This document shows positions 32,996 through 42,160 of a stretch of DNA of 64,000 bases, one piece after another; position 1 is the stretch's first letter; every line of letters begins with the position of its first letter. The notes beneath the pieces were generated by a model. That model saw nothing but the letters and a program-made list of their open reading frames with translations. It did not search any database and was not told where the DNA came from. The DNA is from Verrucosispora sioxanthis (lineage in GTDB: Bacteria; Actinomycetota; Actinomycetes; Mycobacteriales; Micromonosporaceae): the NCBI RefSeq assembly GCF_010560025.1, contig NZ_SAIY01000006.1, forward strand, positions 124,001 to 188,000. Direction: 5' to 3'. The translations under genes and the position numbers were made by a program.

Positions 32996-33535
32996 TCACG
33001 CCTGGTACGCCCGTCCGTTGGGACGCCCGTCGCCGGCCTCCGGCGGCATGCTCAACCGGTAGCCGACGCCGCGTACGGTCTGCACCTGCGGCCCGTCGGA
33101 CAGCGCCCGCAGCTTGCGGCGCAGCCGCTTCACCGCTGAGTGCAGAATCGCGGTGTCGCCGAGGTAGGCGCCGCCCCAGACGGAGGCGAACAGCCGTTCG
33201 TAGCTCCACAACGTGATCGGCCGGCTCACCAGCCGGGCCAACAGTTCCCGCTCGGTGCGGGTCAGCCCCAGCGGTGCACCACGCCAGGTGACCAGGTGCC
33301 CGGCCCGGTCGACCACCAGGTCTCCCCAGGTCGCCGGCCGTTCCGGGGGGCGCTCGGCAGGCTCGTCGCCCGACCCGCCGGACTCCGTCGGTGGCGTGGG
33401 GAACACCGCCCGCAGTTGGGCGAGGTCCGCACAGATCACCACCGGCCCGACACCCTCCAGCCGCTGCACCACCCGCTGCCGCACGGTGGCATCGGAGCTG
33501 ACGCAGACCAGGATCGGAAATTCTGTACCGGACAC
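32996..33535 (-). CDS. winged-helix (OmpR-type) transcriptional regulator
   Basis: 179 residues. The N-terminal part (FPILVCVSSDATVRQRVVQR) resembles a shortened receiver without a clear acidic phospho-site. The C-terminal OmpR-type DNA-binding domain is clear: LGLTRTERELLARLVSRPIT, FASVWGGAYLGDTAILHSAV, KRLRRKLRAL, VRGVGYRLSMP. GTG 33535 has GGAGG upstream. It probably works without phosphorylation. It forms an operon with the membrane protein at 32125, a possible sensing or anti-regulator partner. Confidence 0.85.
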   Translation of the reverse strand: MSGTEFPILVCVSSDATVRQRVVQRLEGVGPVVICADLAQLRAVFPTPPTESGGSGDEPAERPPERPATWGDLVVDRAGHLVTWRGAPLGLTRTERELLARLVSRPITLWSYERLFASVWGGAYLGDTAILHSAVKRLRRKLRALSDGPQVQTVRGVGYRLSMPPEAGDGRPNGRAYQA

Positions 33536-33824
33536 GAAGCCTCCCCCAGGGCACCCCGAGACCTGCGACTCCCACCGATCGCCAGTGACGGTCACCGATG
33601 GCACCTGGTTTCAGGCTAACGGTCAGGATCGCGCCTCGTCACTGACCGAGTACTGACCGACGCCTTCCATTGATCACCGACGGTCGGGGCAAGAGCATGA
33701 CTTTCAGCGGGCGGAGGCACCACCACCGGCCACCCACATCGCCCCGGCCGCTCCGCGCCGCCGCGTCGCGGCGCGCGGGTGTGCGGGCCCGAACGGATCG
33801 GGACCGACGACGTGGGGAGGAACC

Positions 33825-36800
33825 TTGTTCACACGACCATCCACCCGGTCGCCACGCTGGCGGGCGGTGGCGGTGCTGACCGCCGCCGTGCTGGGCGTCA
33901 CCGGTCAACCGGCGCTCGCCGCGCCGGCCCAACCGACGGCGCCGCACCGGGCCGCCGTCGACCCGGCGCTGCTCGACCAGCTCGGCACCACGTCGACCGC
34001 ACCGTTCCTGGTCTATCTGGCCGACACCGCGCCGTTGGCGCAGGCCGCCCGGTTGCCTGACCCCGACGCCCGGGCCGGTGAGGTGCACCGCTTGCTCACC
34101 ACCACGGCCAGCCGTACCCAACGCGACCTGCGGACGCTCCTCGACGAGCGCAAGGTGCCGCACACCGCGTACTGGATCGCCAACGCGGTGCGGGTCGAGG
34201 GCGACAAGGAACTGCTCGACGAGATCGCCCGCCGGCCCGAGGTGGCCCGGATCGAGCCGAGTCGCAGCTACCCCCTGATCCGGCCCACCGAGACCGAGGC
34301 CGCTCGGGCGCGCACCGCCGCGGTCGAATGGGGCCTCACCAACATCGGCGCACCTCGGGTGTGGGACGAGTTCGGTACCCGCGGCGAGGGCATCGTGGTG
34401 GCCAACATCGACAGTGGCGTGCGCTACGACCACGCCGCGCTCGTCGCCTCCTACCGGGGCAACCTCGGCGGCGGCAGCTTCGAGCACGCGTACAACTGGT
34501 TCGACCCGGCCGGCGTGTGCACCGGCACCGCGCCCTGCGACAACAACGATCACGGCACGCACACCATGGGCACCATGGTCGGCGACGACGGTGCGGGCAA
34601 CCAGATCGGCGTCGCACCCGGTGCGAAGTGGATCGCCGCCAAGGGCTGCGAGTCGAACAACTGCTCCGACGCCTCGCTGCTGGCCGCCGGTCAGTGGGTG
34701 CTCGCCCCCACCGACGCCAACGGCCAGAACCCCCGGCCCGATCTGCGGCCCGACATCGTCAACAACTCCTGGGGCGGCGACGGTGGCGACCCCTGGTACC
34801 AGCAGACCGTGGCCGCCTGGCGGGCCGCCGGGATGTTCCCCGTCTTCTCCTCCGGCAACGACGGACCGGCCTGCGGCAGCGCCGGCTCACCCGGCGACTA
34901 CACCGACGCGTACGCCGTCGGCGCGTACGACGTGAACAACGTCATCGCCGGGTTCTCCGGGCGCGGCTCCGGCACCGACCCGCTGAAGCCGAACATCGCC
35001 GCGCCCGGCAGCAACGTCCGATCCAGCGTCCGCAACGGCGGATACGCCTCGTTCAACGGCACGTCGATGGCCGCGCCGCACGTCTCCGGGACGGTGGCAC
35101 TGCTCTGGGCGGCGGCACCGGGCCTGCGCGGGGACCTCGCCGCGACCGAGGAGTTGCTGGACCGTACGGCCCGCGACGTCGATGCCACCACCTGCGGCGG
35201 CACTCCGGCGGACAACAACGTCTTCGGTGAGGGGCGGCTCGACGCGTACGCGGCGGTGCGGGACGCACCACGCGGACCGGTGGGCCGGGTCACCGGCGTG
35301 GTCACCGACTCCGGCGACGACGACCCGCTGTCCGGCGCGACGGTGACCGACGGCACCCGCAGCACCACCACCGACGCCGACGGGCGCTACGCGCTCACCC
35401 TGCCCGCCGGCGAGACCACGCTCACCGCAAGCGCCTACGGCTACGCCGACCAGTCGGCGACCGTGACGGTGCCCGACGGTGGCACCGTCGACCAGGACTT
35501 CGCCCTGCTGGCCACGCCGGCTGTGACGGTGAGCGGAAAGGTCACCGACGGTTCCGGTCACGGCTGGCCGTTGTACGCCAAGATCGAGGTGGCGGGTCGG
35601 CCCGGCGATCCGGTCTTCACCGACCCGGTCACCGGCCGCTACTCCGTCACCCTGCCCGGCAACACCGCGTACCGGTTCACCGTGACCGCCCAGTACCCGG
35701 GCTACCACACCGTCACCCGCGAGGTGGCCGTGGGCGACGACGCCACCAAGGTCAACGTGGCGGTGCCCGTGGACGCCGCCTGCACCGCCGCCGGCTACAC
35801 GGCACAGTTCGGCACGCCGCTGCTCACCGAGAGCTTCGACACGACGAGCGCCCCGCCCGGCTGGCGGGTGGAGAACCGCACCGCCTCCGGTGGCTGGGTC
35901 TTCGACGATCCCCGTTCCCGGGGCAACCTCACCGGTGGCACCGGCGGCTTCGCCATCATCGACAGTGACGCCCTCGGTTCCGGCAACACGCAGGACACCG
36001 ACCTGATCGCCCCACCGATCGACCTGTCCACGACCGCCGCACCGGTGCTGCGGTTCCGCAGCGACTGGCGCGCCGTCGGCATCAGCGACACCGCCGACAT
36101 CGACGTCTCCACCGACGGCGGCGAGACCTGGACCAACGTCTGGCACCAGACCGCCAGCCGCCGTGGTCCCCGGGTCGAGGAGGTACCACTCGACCCGGCC
36201 GCGAACGCCGCTTCCGCACTTGTCCGCTTCCGCTTCAAGGGCACCTTCGCCTGGTGGTGGCAGGTCGACGACGTGGCGGTGGTCAACCGTGAGTGTTCGC
36301 CCGTGCCCGGTGGGCTGGTGGTCGGCACCACCACCGACCGCAACACCGGTGACCCGCTCAACGGCGTGACGGTGACCAGCGACCACCGTCCCGAGGAGCG
36401 GGCGGTCTCGGCGGCCACGCCCGAGGATCCGGCCGAGCCGGACGGCTTCTACTGGCTGTTCTCCGGGCTCACCGGCACCCATCCGTTCACCGCCGAGCGC
36501 ACCCCGTACGCACCGGTCACCAAGGAGGTGACGGTCACCGCCGACCGGGTGAAGCGGGCCAACTTCGCCCTCGCCGCCGGCCGGCTGACGGTCAGCCCGA
36601 CGTCGATCGAGTCACATCAGCCGTACGGCAGCACCCGCACCACCCGGGTGACGGTCAGCAACACCGGCACCGCGCCGGCCACCGTGGACCTGCTGGAGCG
36701 CGCCGGCCAGTTCGACCTGCTCCGGCGCGCCGGCGCGCCACTGCGGGAGCAGAAGGTGAAGGGGATCAGCAAGGCTCGCACCGGCACCGCGTACGGCGGG

Positions 36801-38201
36801 GCGGCACCGCAGGCCGCTGTCGCCGAGGACGAGGCGTGGAGCGAGATCGCCAAGCTGCCGGCGGCGATCTTCGACAACGCCGCCGCCTGGCTGGAGGGGA
36901 AGATCTACTCGGTCGGCGGTGGCGGTGGCACCGGCACCGAGCGCAAGGCCTGGGTGTACGACCCGGGGTCCGGTGCCTGGACCGCGCTGCCCGACCTGCC
37001 GACGGTGCGCTCCAAGCCCGCCGCGGTGGCGGTCGACGGCAAGCTCTACGTGATCGGCGGTTGGGGCGCGGACGACGCCACCGTGGCCACGGTCGACGTC
37101 TTCGACCCGGCCGCCGGAACGTGGAGCACCCTGCCGGGAGTGACCAACCCGGCACCGGTCGCGGCGGCCGGCTCGGCCGTGGTCGGCGGGAAGGTGTACC
37201 TGGTGGGCGGCTGCGCCGACGCCACCTGCACCGACAGCGACGGACTCGTGGTGTTCGACCCGGCGGCGGGCTCGTTCAGCACCGGTGCCGCCTACCCGCA
37301 CCCGGTGTCCTGGCTGGCCTGCGGCGGCATCGGCGCCTCGGTCTACTGCGCCGGTGGTACGGGCAGCACCGAGTACACCGACGCCTACCGGTACGACCCC
37401 GCTGCCGACAGTTGGAGTCCGCTGCCGGACCTGCCGCTGGACCTGTGGGGTTCCCAGTACGCGGCCGCCGGCGGGCTGCTGGTGATGGCCGGCGGGGTGA
37501 CCGACGGCTCGACGGCGGTCACCAACCGCACCGTCGGCTTCGACCCGGTCGCCGGAGCCTGGCGGGACCTGCCCAACGTCCGGTTCAGCCGGTACCGAGG
37601 GGCCGCCGCCTGCGGCGCGTACAAGATCGGTGGTTCACCCACGTCCTTCGTGGGCAGCGCGGACAGTGAGCGGCTCGGTGGCCTGGAACTCTGCGCAGCC
37701 GAGGCGGACCTGCCCTGGCTGGAAACGTCCCCGACCACCTTCACCCTCGCACCGGGCGAGTCGAGGACGGTGACCGTCACCCTGACCGCCACCGAGGCGG
37801 CGGGCGTCGCTCAACCCGGCCGGTACGCGGGCGAGGTCGCCATCGCCTCGGACAGCCCGTACCCGGTGACCCCGGTCGCGGTGGAGATGAACGTGTCGCC
37901 GCCGGCCAGCTGGGGCAAGATCCGGGGCACCGTCACCGGCACCACCTGCGGCGGAGTCACGGTCGGTATCCCGGCGACGGTACGGGTGAACCTGATCTCG
38001 GGCGGTACCGGAACGACCCTCACGGCCGGCGCCGACGGCCGCTACGCCTGGTGGCTGCCGAAGGGCCGCTACGAGGTGATCGTGGCCAAGGACGGCTGGG
38101 TGCCGCAGGTGCAGCGCCATCGCGTCGAGGCGGGCATCGTCGGCACGCTCGACTTCGCCCTGGAACCCGCCTCCACCTGCACCAGAGCCACCGGCATCTG
38201 A
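33825..38201 (+). CDS. secreted S8 subtilisin-like protease with kelch repeats
   Basis: 1458 residues, a secreted multidomain protease. The TTG start (33825) has GGGGAGG at the right distance. Signal peptide: VAVLTAAVLGVTGQPALAAPA. An inhibitor-I9-like prodomain (about 40-150) contains FLVYLADTAPLAQAARL and KVPHTAYWIANAV. Catalytic triad: D196 (NIDSGVRYDH), H243 (NDHGTHTMG) and S414 (NGTSMAAPHVSG). Carboxypeptidase-regulatory-like beta-sandwich repeats follow (about 480-670), a MAM-like region (about 690-825), another sandwich, kelch propeller repeats (about 1000-1270: GKIYSVGGGG, GKLYVIGGWG, GKVYLVGGCA) and a final sandwich. It resembles bacillopeptidase F-type enzymes. Upstream 289 bases hold no other gene. 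Confidence 0.92.
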   Translation: MFTRPSTRSPRWRAVAVLTAAVLGVTGQPALAAPAQPTAPHRAAVDPALLDQLGTTSTAPFLVYLADTAPLAQAARLPDPDARAGEVHRLLTTTASRTQRDLRTLLDERKVPHTAYWIANAVRVEGDKELLDEIARRPEVARIEPSRSYPLIRPTETEAARARTAAVEWGLTNIGAPRVWDEFGTRGEGIVVANIDSGVRYDHAALVASYRGNLGGGSFEHAYNWFDPAGVCTGTAPCDNNDHGTHTMGTMVGDDGAGNQIGVAPGAKWIAAKGCESNNCSDASLLAAGQWVLAPTDANGQNPRPDLRPDIVNNSWGGDGGDPWYQQTVAAWRAAGMFPVFSSGNDGPACGSAGSPGDYTDAYAVGAYDVNNVIAGFSGRGSGTDPLKPNIAAPGSNVRSSVRNGGYASFNGTSMAAPHVSGTVALLWAAAPGLRGDLAATEELLDRTARDVDATTCGGTPADNNVFGEGRLDAYAAVRDAPRGPVGRVTGVVTDSGDDDPLSGATVTDGTRSTTTDADGRYALTLPAGETTLTASAYGYADQSATVTVPDGGTVDQDFALLATPAVTVSGKVTDGSGHGWPLYAKIEVAGRPGDPVFTDPVTGRYSVTLPGNTAYRFTVTAQYPGYHTVTREVAVGDDATKVNVAVPVDAACTAAGYTAQFGTPLLTESFDTTSAPPGWRVENRTASGGWVFDDPRSRGNLTGGTGGFAIIDSDALGSGNTQDTDLIAPPIDLSTTAAPVLRFRSDWRAVGISDTADIDVSTDGGETWTNVWHQTASRRGPRVEEVPLDPAANAASALVRFRFKGTFAWWWQVDDVAVVNRECSPVPGGLVVGTTTDRNTGDPLNGVTVTSDHRPEERAVSAATPEDPAEPDGFYWLFSGLTGTHPFTAERTPYAPVTKEVTVTADRVKRANFALAAGRLTVSPTSIESHQPYGSTRTTRVTVSNTGTAPATVDLLERAGQFDLLRRAGAPLREQKVKGISKARTGTAYGGAAPQAAVAEDEAWSEIAKLPAAIFDNAAAWLEGKIYSVGGGGGTGTERKAWVYDPGSGAWTALPDLPTVRSKPAAVAVDGKLYVIGGWGADDATVATVDVFDPAAGTWSTLPGVTNPAPVAAAGSAVVGGKVYLVGGCADATCTDSDGLVVFDPAAGSFSTGAAYPHPVSWLACGGIGASVYCAGGTGSTEYTDAYRYDPAADSWSPLPDLPLDLWGSQYAAAGGLLVMAGGVTDGSTAVTNRTVGFDPVAGAWRDLPNVRFSRYRGAAACGAYKIGGSPTSFVGSADSERLGGLELCAAEADLPWLETSPTTFTLAPGESRTVTVTLTATEAAGVAQPGRYAGEVAIASDSPYPVTPVAVEMNVSPPASWGKIRGTVTGTTCGGVTVGIPATVRVNLISGGTGTTLTAGADGRYAWWLPKGRYEVIVAKDGWVPQVQRHRVEAGIVGTLDFALEPASTCTRATGI

Positions 38202-38216
38202 CCCGACCAACACGGC

Positions 38217-38246
38217 GGGGCGCCGGCCCTCACGGGCCGGCGCCCC
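38217..38246 (+). terminator. Terminator after the S8 protease
   Basis: Perfect hairpin: 13-base arms GGGGCGCCGGCCC and complement around a TCAC loop, 15 bases after the protease stop. No T-run, as is common in high-GC actinobacteria. A weaker hairpin (GCAGCAAC/GTTGCTGC) follows at 38311-38335. Confidence 0.75.
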
Positions 38247-38374
38247 ACCAACACCCCGCCCACGACTCCCGGCAGTTTCCGGGATACTGCTGCATCCGGC
38301 GGTCGTCGAGGCAGCAACATCAGCGAAGTTGCTGCGGCGGCACGGCGGGGCGATGCGTAGGGCGCGGGTGAAGG

Positions 38375-38422
38375 CGGCGGGTGGCCCGCATTCCTCCTGG
38401 GAGGGATGCAGGCCACCCGCCG
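38375..38422 (-). terminator. Terminator after the sulfurtransferase operon
   Basis: Two nested inverted repeats: outer 12-base arms (CGGCGGGTGGCC and complement at 38411-38422) and an inner pair GCATTCCTCC/GGAGGGATGC with one mismatch. It lies 13 bases downstream of the DUF1416 stop on the reverse strand and may also serve the convergent protease transcript. Confidence 0.7.
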
Positions 38423-38435
38423 TCTGCAGTGGGGG

Positions 38436-38771
38436 TCAGTCGGTGACGGTTACCGTCACCTCGTTGATGCCGCGGCCAGCGGTCACGGTGGTGTCTCCGT
38501 TGCCCTGGCGGGACAGTGCGCGCAGGGTCCAGGCGCCCGGCGCGGCGAAGAACCGGAACTGACCGGCCGGCGAGGTCACCACCTCGGCGGTGAACTCACC
38601 GGTCGAGTCGAGCAGCCGGACGTACGCGCCGGCCACCGCCTCGCCCTCCCCGGAGCGGACGACACCGGTGATGACGGTCTCCCGCTCCAGGTCGAGGCCG
38701 GCGGGCAGCGGGGCCGCCTGGTCGGGGGCCGCGCAACCGGCGGCGGTGCTTGCTGCGGTGGGTGCGGTCAT
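38436..38771 (-). CDS. DUF1416 protein (SseC-like)
   Basis: 111 residues. DUF1416 core is a beta-sandwich (TVITGVVRSGEGEAVAGAYV, GQFRFFAAPGAWTLRAL), like the SseC proteins beside thiosulfate sulfurtransferases in mycobacteria (Rv0814c). It contains one cysteine (AGCAAPDQ) in a flexible N-terminus. ATG 38771 follows the sulfurtransferase stop by one base, so both are one operon. Likely an accessory of sulfur transfer; no activity known. Confidence 0.88.
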   Translation of the reverse strand: MTAPTAASTAAGCAAPDQAAPLPAGLDLERETVITGVVRSGEGEAVAGAYVRLLDSTGEFTAEVVTSPAGQFRFFAAPGAWTLRALSRQGNGDTTVTAGRGINEVTVTVTD

Positions 38772-38772
38772 C

Positions 38773-39621
38773 TCAGGCCTCCCCCGGCTCGTCGCCGAGC
38801 GCCACCGGCACCCCGACCAGCGAGCCGTACTCGGTCCACGATCCGTCGTAGTTCTTCACGTTGCGGTGGCCCAGCAGCTCCTGGAGCACGAACCAGGTGT
38901 GCGAGGAGCGCTCGCCGATGCGGCAGTAGGCGATGGTCTCCTTGCTGTCGTCCAGCCCGGCCTCGCCGTAGATCCTGCGCAGCTCGTCGTCCGACTTGAA
39001 GGTGCCGTCTTCGTTGGCCGCCTTCGACCACGGCACGCTGATCGCGGTCGGGATGTGGCCGCCGCGCTGCGCCTGCTCCTGCGGCAGGTGAGCGGGGGCG
39101 AGCAGGCGGCCGGCGTACTCGTCGGGGCTGCGTACGTCGACCAGGTTCTTGGTGCCGATCGCGTCGACGACCTCGTCCCGGAAGGCCCGGATGCTGGTGT
39201 CCGGCTCGCCGGCGACGTACTGCGTCGCCGGGCGGGTCACGGTGTCGGTGACCAGCGGACGCGCGTCCAGCTCCCACTTCTTGCGACCGCCGTCGAGCAG
39301 CTTGACGTCGCGGTGGCCGTAGAGCTTGAAGTACCAGTAGGCGTACGCGGCGAACCAGTTGTTGTTGCCGCCGTAGAGCACGACCACGTCGTCGTTGCTG
39401 ATGCCCCGCTCGGACAGCAGCGCCTCGAACTGGGTCTTGTTGACGAAGTCCCGGCGGACCGGGTCCTGGAGGTCGGTCTTCCAGTCCAGCTTGATGGCGC
39501 CGGCGATGTGGCCGGAGTCGTAGGCCGAGGTGTCCTCGTCGACCTCGACGAAGACGACGCCCGGGGCGTCGAGGTTCTTCTCGGCCCACTCGGCCGAGAC
39601 GAGTGCGGTGTCGCGACTCAT
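38773..39621 (-). CDS. sseA: thiosulfate sulfurtransferase (rhodanese)
   Basis: 282 residues with two rhodanese domains. The C-terminal one is active: cysteine in AYCRIGERSSHTWFVL. N-terminal domain starts SAEWAEKNLDAPGVVF. It transfers sulfane sulfur from thiosulfate to cyanide or thiols; it is homologous to mycobacterial CysA2/Rv0815c (TIGR families also use sseA). Neighbours: DUF1416 downstream, a cysteine-rich leader peptide 212 bases upstream, so expression probably responds to cysteine level. Confidence 0.92.
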   Translation of the reverse strand: MSRDTALVSAEWAEKNLDAPGVVFVEVDEDTSAYDSGHIAGAIKLDWKTDLQDPVRRDFVNKTQFEALLSERGISNDDVVVLYGGNNNWFAAYAYWYFKLYGHRDVKLLDGGRKKWELDARPLVTDTVTRPATQYVAGEPDTSIRAFRDEVVDAIGTKNLVDVRSPDEYAGRLLAPAHLPQEQAQRGGHIPTAISVPWSKAANEDGTFKSDDELRRIYGEAGLDDSKETIAYCRIGERSSHTWFVLQELLGHRNVKNYDGSWTEYGSLVGVPVALGDEPGEA

Positions 39622-39801
39622 CGAATCACTCCCTGGTGAGGATGGATGGTGAGCCAGCGCGCGGAGGTTGTCGGATGTGATGGTGTCGCACCACGCGCGG
39701 GACCCATAGCTCGGAACGGATCACGGGTTCGTGCGACGGCGCCGCTGCCGGGCGTCCGGTGGGGTGCACCGGGAACTAGGTACGCATGCCCCGAGTGCCT
39801 T

Positions 39802-39846
39802 GGCCGCTAGGCGGCCCGAGACAGCCCCGCCGTCAGATGACGGGGC
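39802..39846 (-). promoter_or_regulatory. Hairpins of a putative cysteine attenuator
   Basis: Just after and over the leader-peptide stop the reverse strand can form CGTCA/TGACG with flanking C/G pairing (about 39824-39846), then a perfect GGCCGC/GCGGCC stem with a three-base loop (39802-39816). Their position between leader and sulfurtransferase gene suits an attenuator or terminator switch. Alternative pairings were not calculated. Confidence 0.5.
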
Positions 39847-39910
39847 GACACAGGCAGGTGGCCACGCGGCACAGGTCGACCGCGCGCCGTTTGGTGAGGA
39901 GCGTCCCCAT
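39833..39910 (-). CDS. cysteine-rich leader peptide of the sulfurtransferase operon
   Basis: 25 residues beginning MGTLLTKRRAVDL, with three cysteines in CRVATCLCRPVI. This closely follows the conserved pattern of short actinobacterial leader peptides upstream of sulfur genes, which in mycobacteria (Ms5788A upstream of cysA/sseC) act as cysteine-responsive attenuators, as I recall. Slow reading of the Cys codons would alter folding of the hairpins at 39802-39846. It lies 212 bases upstream of the sulfurtransferase start on the same strand. Confidence 0.8.
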   Translation of the reverse strand: MGTLLTKRRAVDLCRVATCLCRPVI

Positions 39911-39982
39911 GAGCAGGGAGCCTACCAGCGATCCCAGAATTCTCTATCGGACCGACCAGCATCCGGGACGCCGGGCCGCTGG

Positions 39983-40768
39983 TCAGCCGGCCGAGTTGAT
40001 CGGCACGTCCCGTGCGTCGGCGGTCACCGTCAGCCCCTGCGGCTGCGGTCGGACCTCGCGGACGGTGAGCTGGAACGGCAACTCCGGCAGGGGCACGTCG
40101 ACCGAGATGCTGCGGGCGAAGTTGCTCACCAGGGCGCGGGCCAACGGCACGTCCGGCAGCCCTTCGGCGTCCAGGTCGTCGAACTTCAGGGACACCTGCC
40201 CCTGCTCACCGACGATGATGTCGGCGGTGCCGGTGACGGTCAGTCGTTGGCCGAGGACGTCCACCGGGGCGGTGACGGCGAGTTGCCCGTCCCGTTCACC
40301 GAGGGTCAGCCCTTCCCGGTCGAGCAGGGCGGACAGGCTCTGGTAGCTGATGGTGCCGGTGCCGTTCACCGTCTCCGCCACGACCTCACCCTGCCCGGTG
40401 CGCAGGGTGTCCAGCGAGGCCCGTACGTTTCGAGCGTCCACGTCCAGACTGGGCAGCGCGACCGCGTCGCCCTGCACCGAGGCCCGCACGTCCCGCAGCT
40501 TGATCGAGATGCGTTCGTAGCGGCCGTCGAGCACCTGGGTGAGGAACGGGAAACCACCCACCTCGACCTCGGGTGGCGAGGACTGGGCGTTCTGCTCGGC
40601 GACCTGCTGGCGCACCTCGTCGGCGATGGTGCGCTCGGCCACGGACGCCGCCACCCGGTCGGCGATGGCGATCAGTCCGGCGAGCACGATCAACAGGACG
40701 ACGAACCCGATCAACACCTTGCGCCCACGTCGCCGCGGTCGCCGTTCGTACGCCTGCGTCTGCTCCAC
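39983..40768 (-). CDS. DUF2993 (LmeA-like) phospholipid-binding protein
   Basis: 261 residues: short cytoplasmic basic N-terminus, one membrane anchor (VLIGFVVLLIVLAGLIAIA), then an extracytoplasmic DUF2993 domain (VEVGGFPFLTQVLDGRYERI). LmeA-type proteins of mycobacteria bind phosphoinositide lipids and aid lipomannan elongation. GTG 40768. It is oriented like the sulfur operon but 72 bases upstream of its leader; operon membership is uncertain. Confidence 0.85.
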   Translation of the reverse strand: MEQTQAYERRPRRRGRKVLIGFVVLLIVLAGLIAIADRVAASVAERTIADEVRQQVAEQNAQSSPPEVEVGGFPFLTQVLDGRYERISIKLRDVRASVQGDAVALPSLDVDARNVRASLDTLRTGQGEVVAETVNGTGTISYQSLSALLDREGLTLGERDGQLAVTAPVDVLGQRLTVTGTADIIVGEQGQVSLKFDDLDAEGLPDVPLARALVSNFARSISVDVPLPELPFQLTVREVRPQPQGLTVTADARDVPINSAG

Positions 40769-40874
40769 GCCGCCTCCTGTTTCGTCGTACCTCGATGCCG
40801 CCAGCGGTGGACCGGTGGTACCCGTGGTCCGGATTTCTCAATCGCGCCGGGCCGGATCGCGCCGCCCCGGGCTG

Positions 40875-41906
40875 TCAGAGCAGCAACCGGCACATCAGGT
40901 ACGCGGCCGGCGCCGCCATCGCGAAACCACCGAGTGGGCCCTGCACGTGCCGTGCAGCCCAGGTCGGCGGCATCTCGCCGGCCATCAGCCGCCCCGCCTC
41001 CGCATAGCTGACGGCGAGATCGGCCAGCACGGCGACAACGGCCGCCGCCAGGCCGATGATCGCGGCCCGGGTGGGGGTGAACGGGGTGACCAGGTAGCCA
41101 CCGAGCAGCGCGCTGATGAGCGTGCCGACCATCGCGCCGCCGACCACCCCCGCCGCTCCCCTGGGCACCTGGGGCGCCAGTCGTGGCCAGGCAGCGACGG
41201 CGTCGGTCACCCGGGCGACGACGAGCGCCACCCCGGCCGCGGTCAGGCAGACGGTGATCGCCTGGGTGCCGGCCGGGATCCGGCTGAGCACGATGAGCGT
41301 GGCGAAGGCGACGACTCCGAAAACGCTGGTGGCGGTGCTCCGCAGCGAGTCGGTCACCCGGACCCGGTCCACCCGTCGGACCAGTTGCCCGAGCACCGCC
41401 GCGAGCACCCCACCCACCGCGACGTAGAGCAGTGGCGCCAACCGGGCCTCGGCCGACCGTACGGCCACCACGTCGGCCGCCACCGCGGTGACCGCGCCCA
41501 CCCCGAGGACGACCGCCAGCGCCGGTGGCCGGGTGACCATGGTCCAGGCGAGCAGGAACAACGCCTGCACGGCGAGCACCACGATGGTGAACGGCAGCCG
41601 GTGCCCGGGACTGGAGGTCTGCGCCGCGACCACCAGGCCGAGGCCGAGCAGCGCGGCGAAACCACCGATGGCGAGCGAGATCTGCCGGCGTACCTCGACC
41701 GGCGGTTCCGCCTCCTCCTCGTCGTCGGCGTCGGTCTCGTCGTCAGGGCGGCGAGCCGAACCGCCGCGGCGCAGGCGGCGCGGGCCACGCGAACGCGGTT
41801 CGTCGACCTCAACCGCCGGACCGGTACGCGGCGCCGAGCCTCCCGGGGCGGAGGGGTCCTCGGCCCACGGGTCACGGCCGGGCTCGGGCGAGTTGGCGGG
41901 AAACAC
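40875..41906 (-). CDS. polytopic membrane protein, unknown function
   Basis: About 343 residues. An acidic, disordered N-terminal 70 residues (DDETDADDEEEAEPP) leads to about ten hydrophobic helices (ISLAIGGFAALLGLGLVV, LPFTIVVLAVQALFLLAWTM, and so on). Composition suggests an actinobacterial conserved membrane protein; no family motif recognised. Start is uncertain: GTG 41906 (VFPANSPEPG) or GTG 41933. It diverges from glnR. Confidence 0.75.
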   Translation of the reverse strand: MFPANSPEPGRDPWAEDPSAPGGSAPRTGPAVEVDEPRSRGPRRLRRGGSARRPDDETDADDEEEAEPPVEVRRQISLAIGGFAALLGLGLVVAAQTSSPGHRLPFTIVVLAVQALFLLAWTMVTRPPALAVVLGVGAVTAVAADVVAVRSAEARLAPLLYVAVGGVLAAVLGQLVRRVDRVRVTDSLRSTATSVFGVVAFATLIVLSRIPAGTQAITVCLTAAGVALVVARVTDAVAAWPRLAPQVPRGAAGVVGGAMVGTLISALLGGYLVTPFTPTRAAIIGLAAAVVAVLADLAVSYAEAGRLMAGEMPPTWAARHVQGPLGGFAMAAPAAYLMCRLLL

Positions 41907-42160
41907 CCACCGATCGTGCCAGACCAACCTCACATCGCGGGTGCCAGCGTTTCCACGACGTTAAAACCTGCGCCGCGATCAGGGGCAGATAGGGCAAAGA
42001 GGAAACCGCGCCAAGGTCGTACGCGAGCAATCGGTTACGCTCAACGGCGAAACCCGCCCGTCAGCGACGCCGGGACCCACGGAAGTTCCCAGCGCCACAC
42101 CCCGCAGGAGTGCCGCTGGTCGCGCGCGGCCCGCAACGGGCCGCCGGGACGGAGGTGATC

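Noticed and set aside
34887..36482. Open frame of 531 codons on the reverse strand inside the S8 protease
   Set aside because: It is antisense to a clear protease with catalytic motifs; composition is Gly/Val/Arg-rich shadow coding typical of high-GC DNA, without any recognisable domain.
41907..42160. GlnR box upstream of glnR
   Set aside because: A GTTAC...GAAAC pair is visible near 42034, but the spacing is ten rather than the usual six bases, so evidence is too weak.
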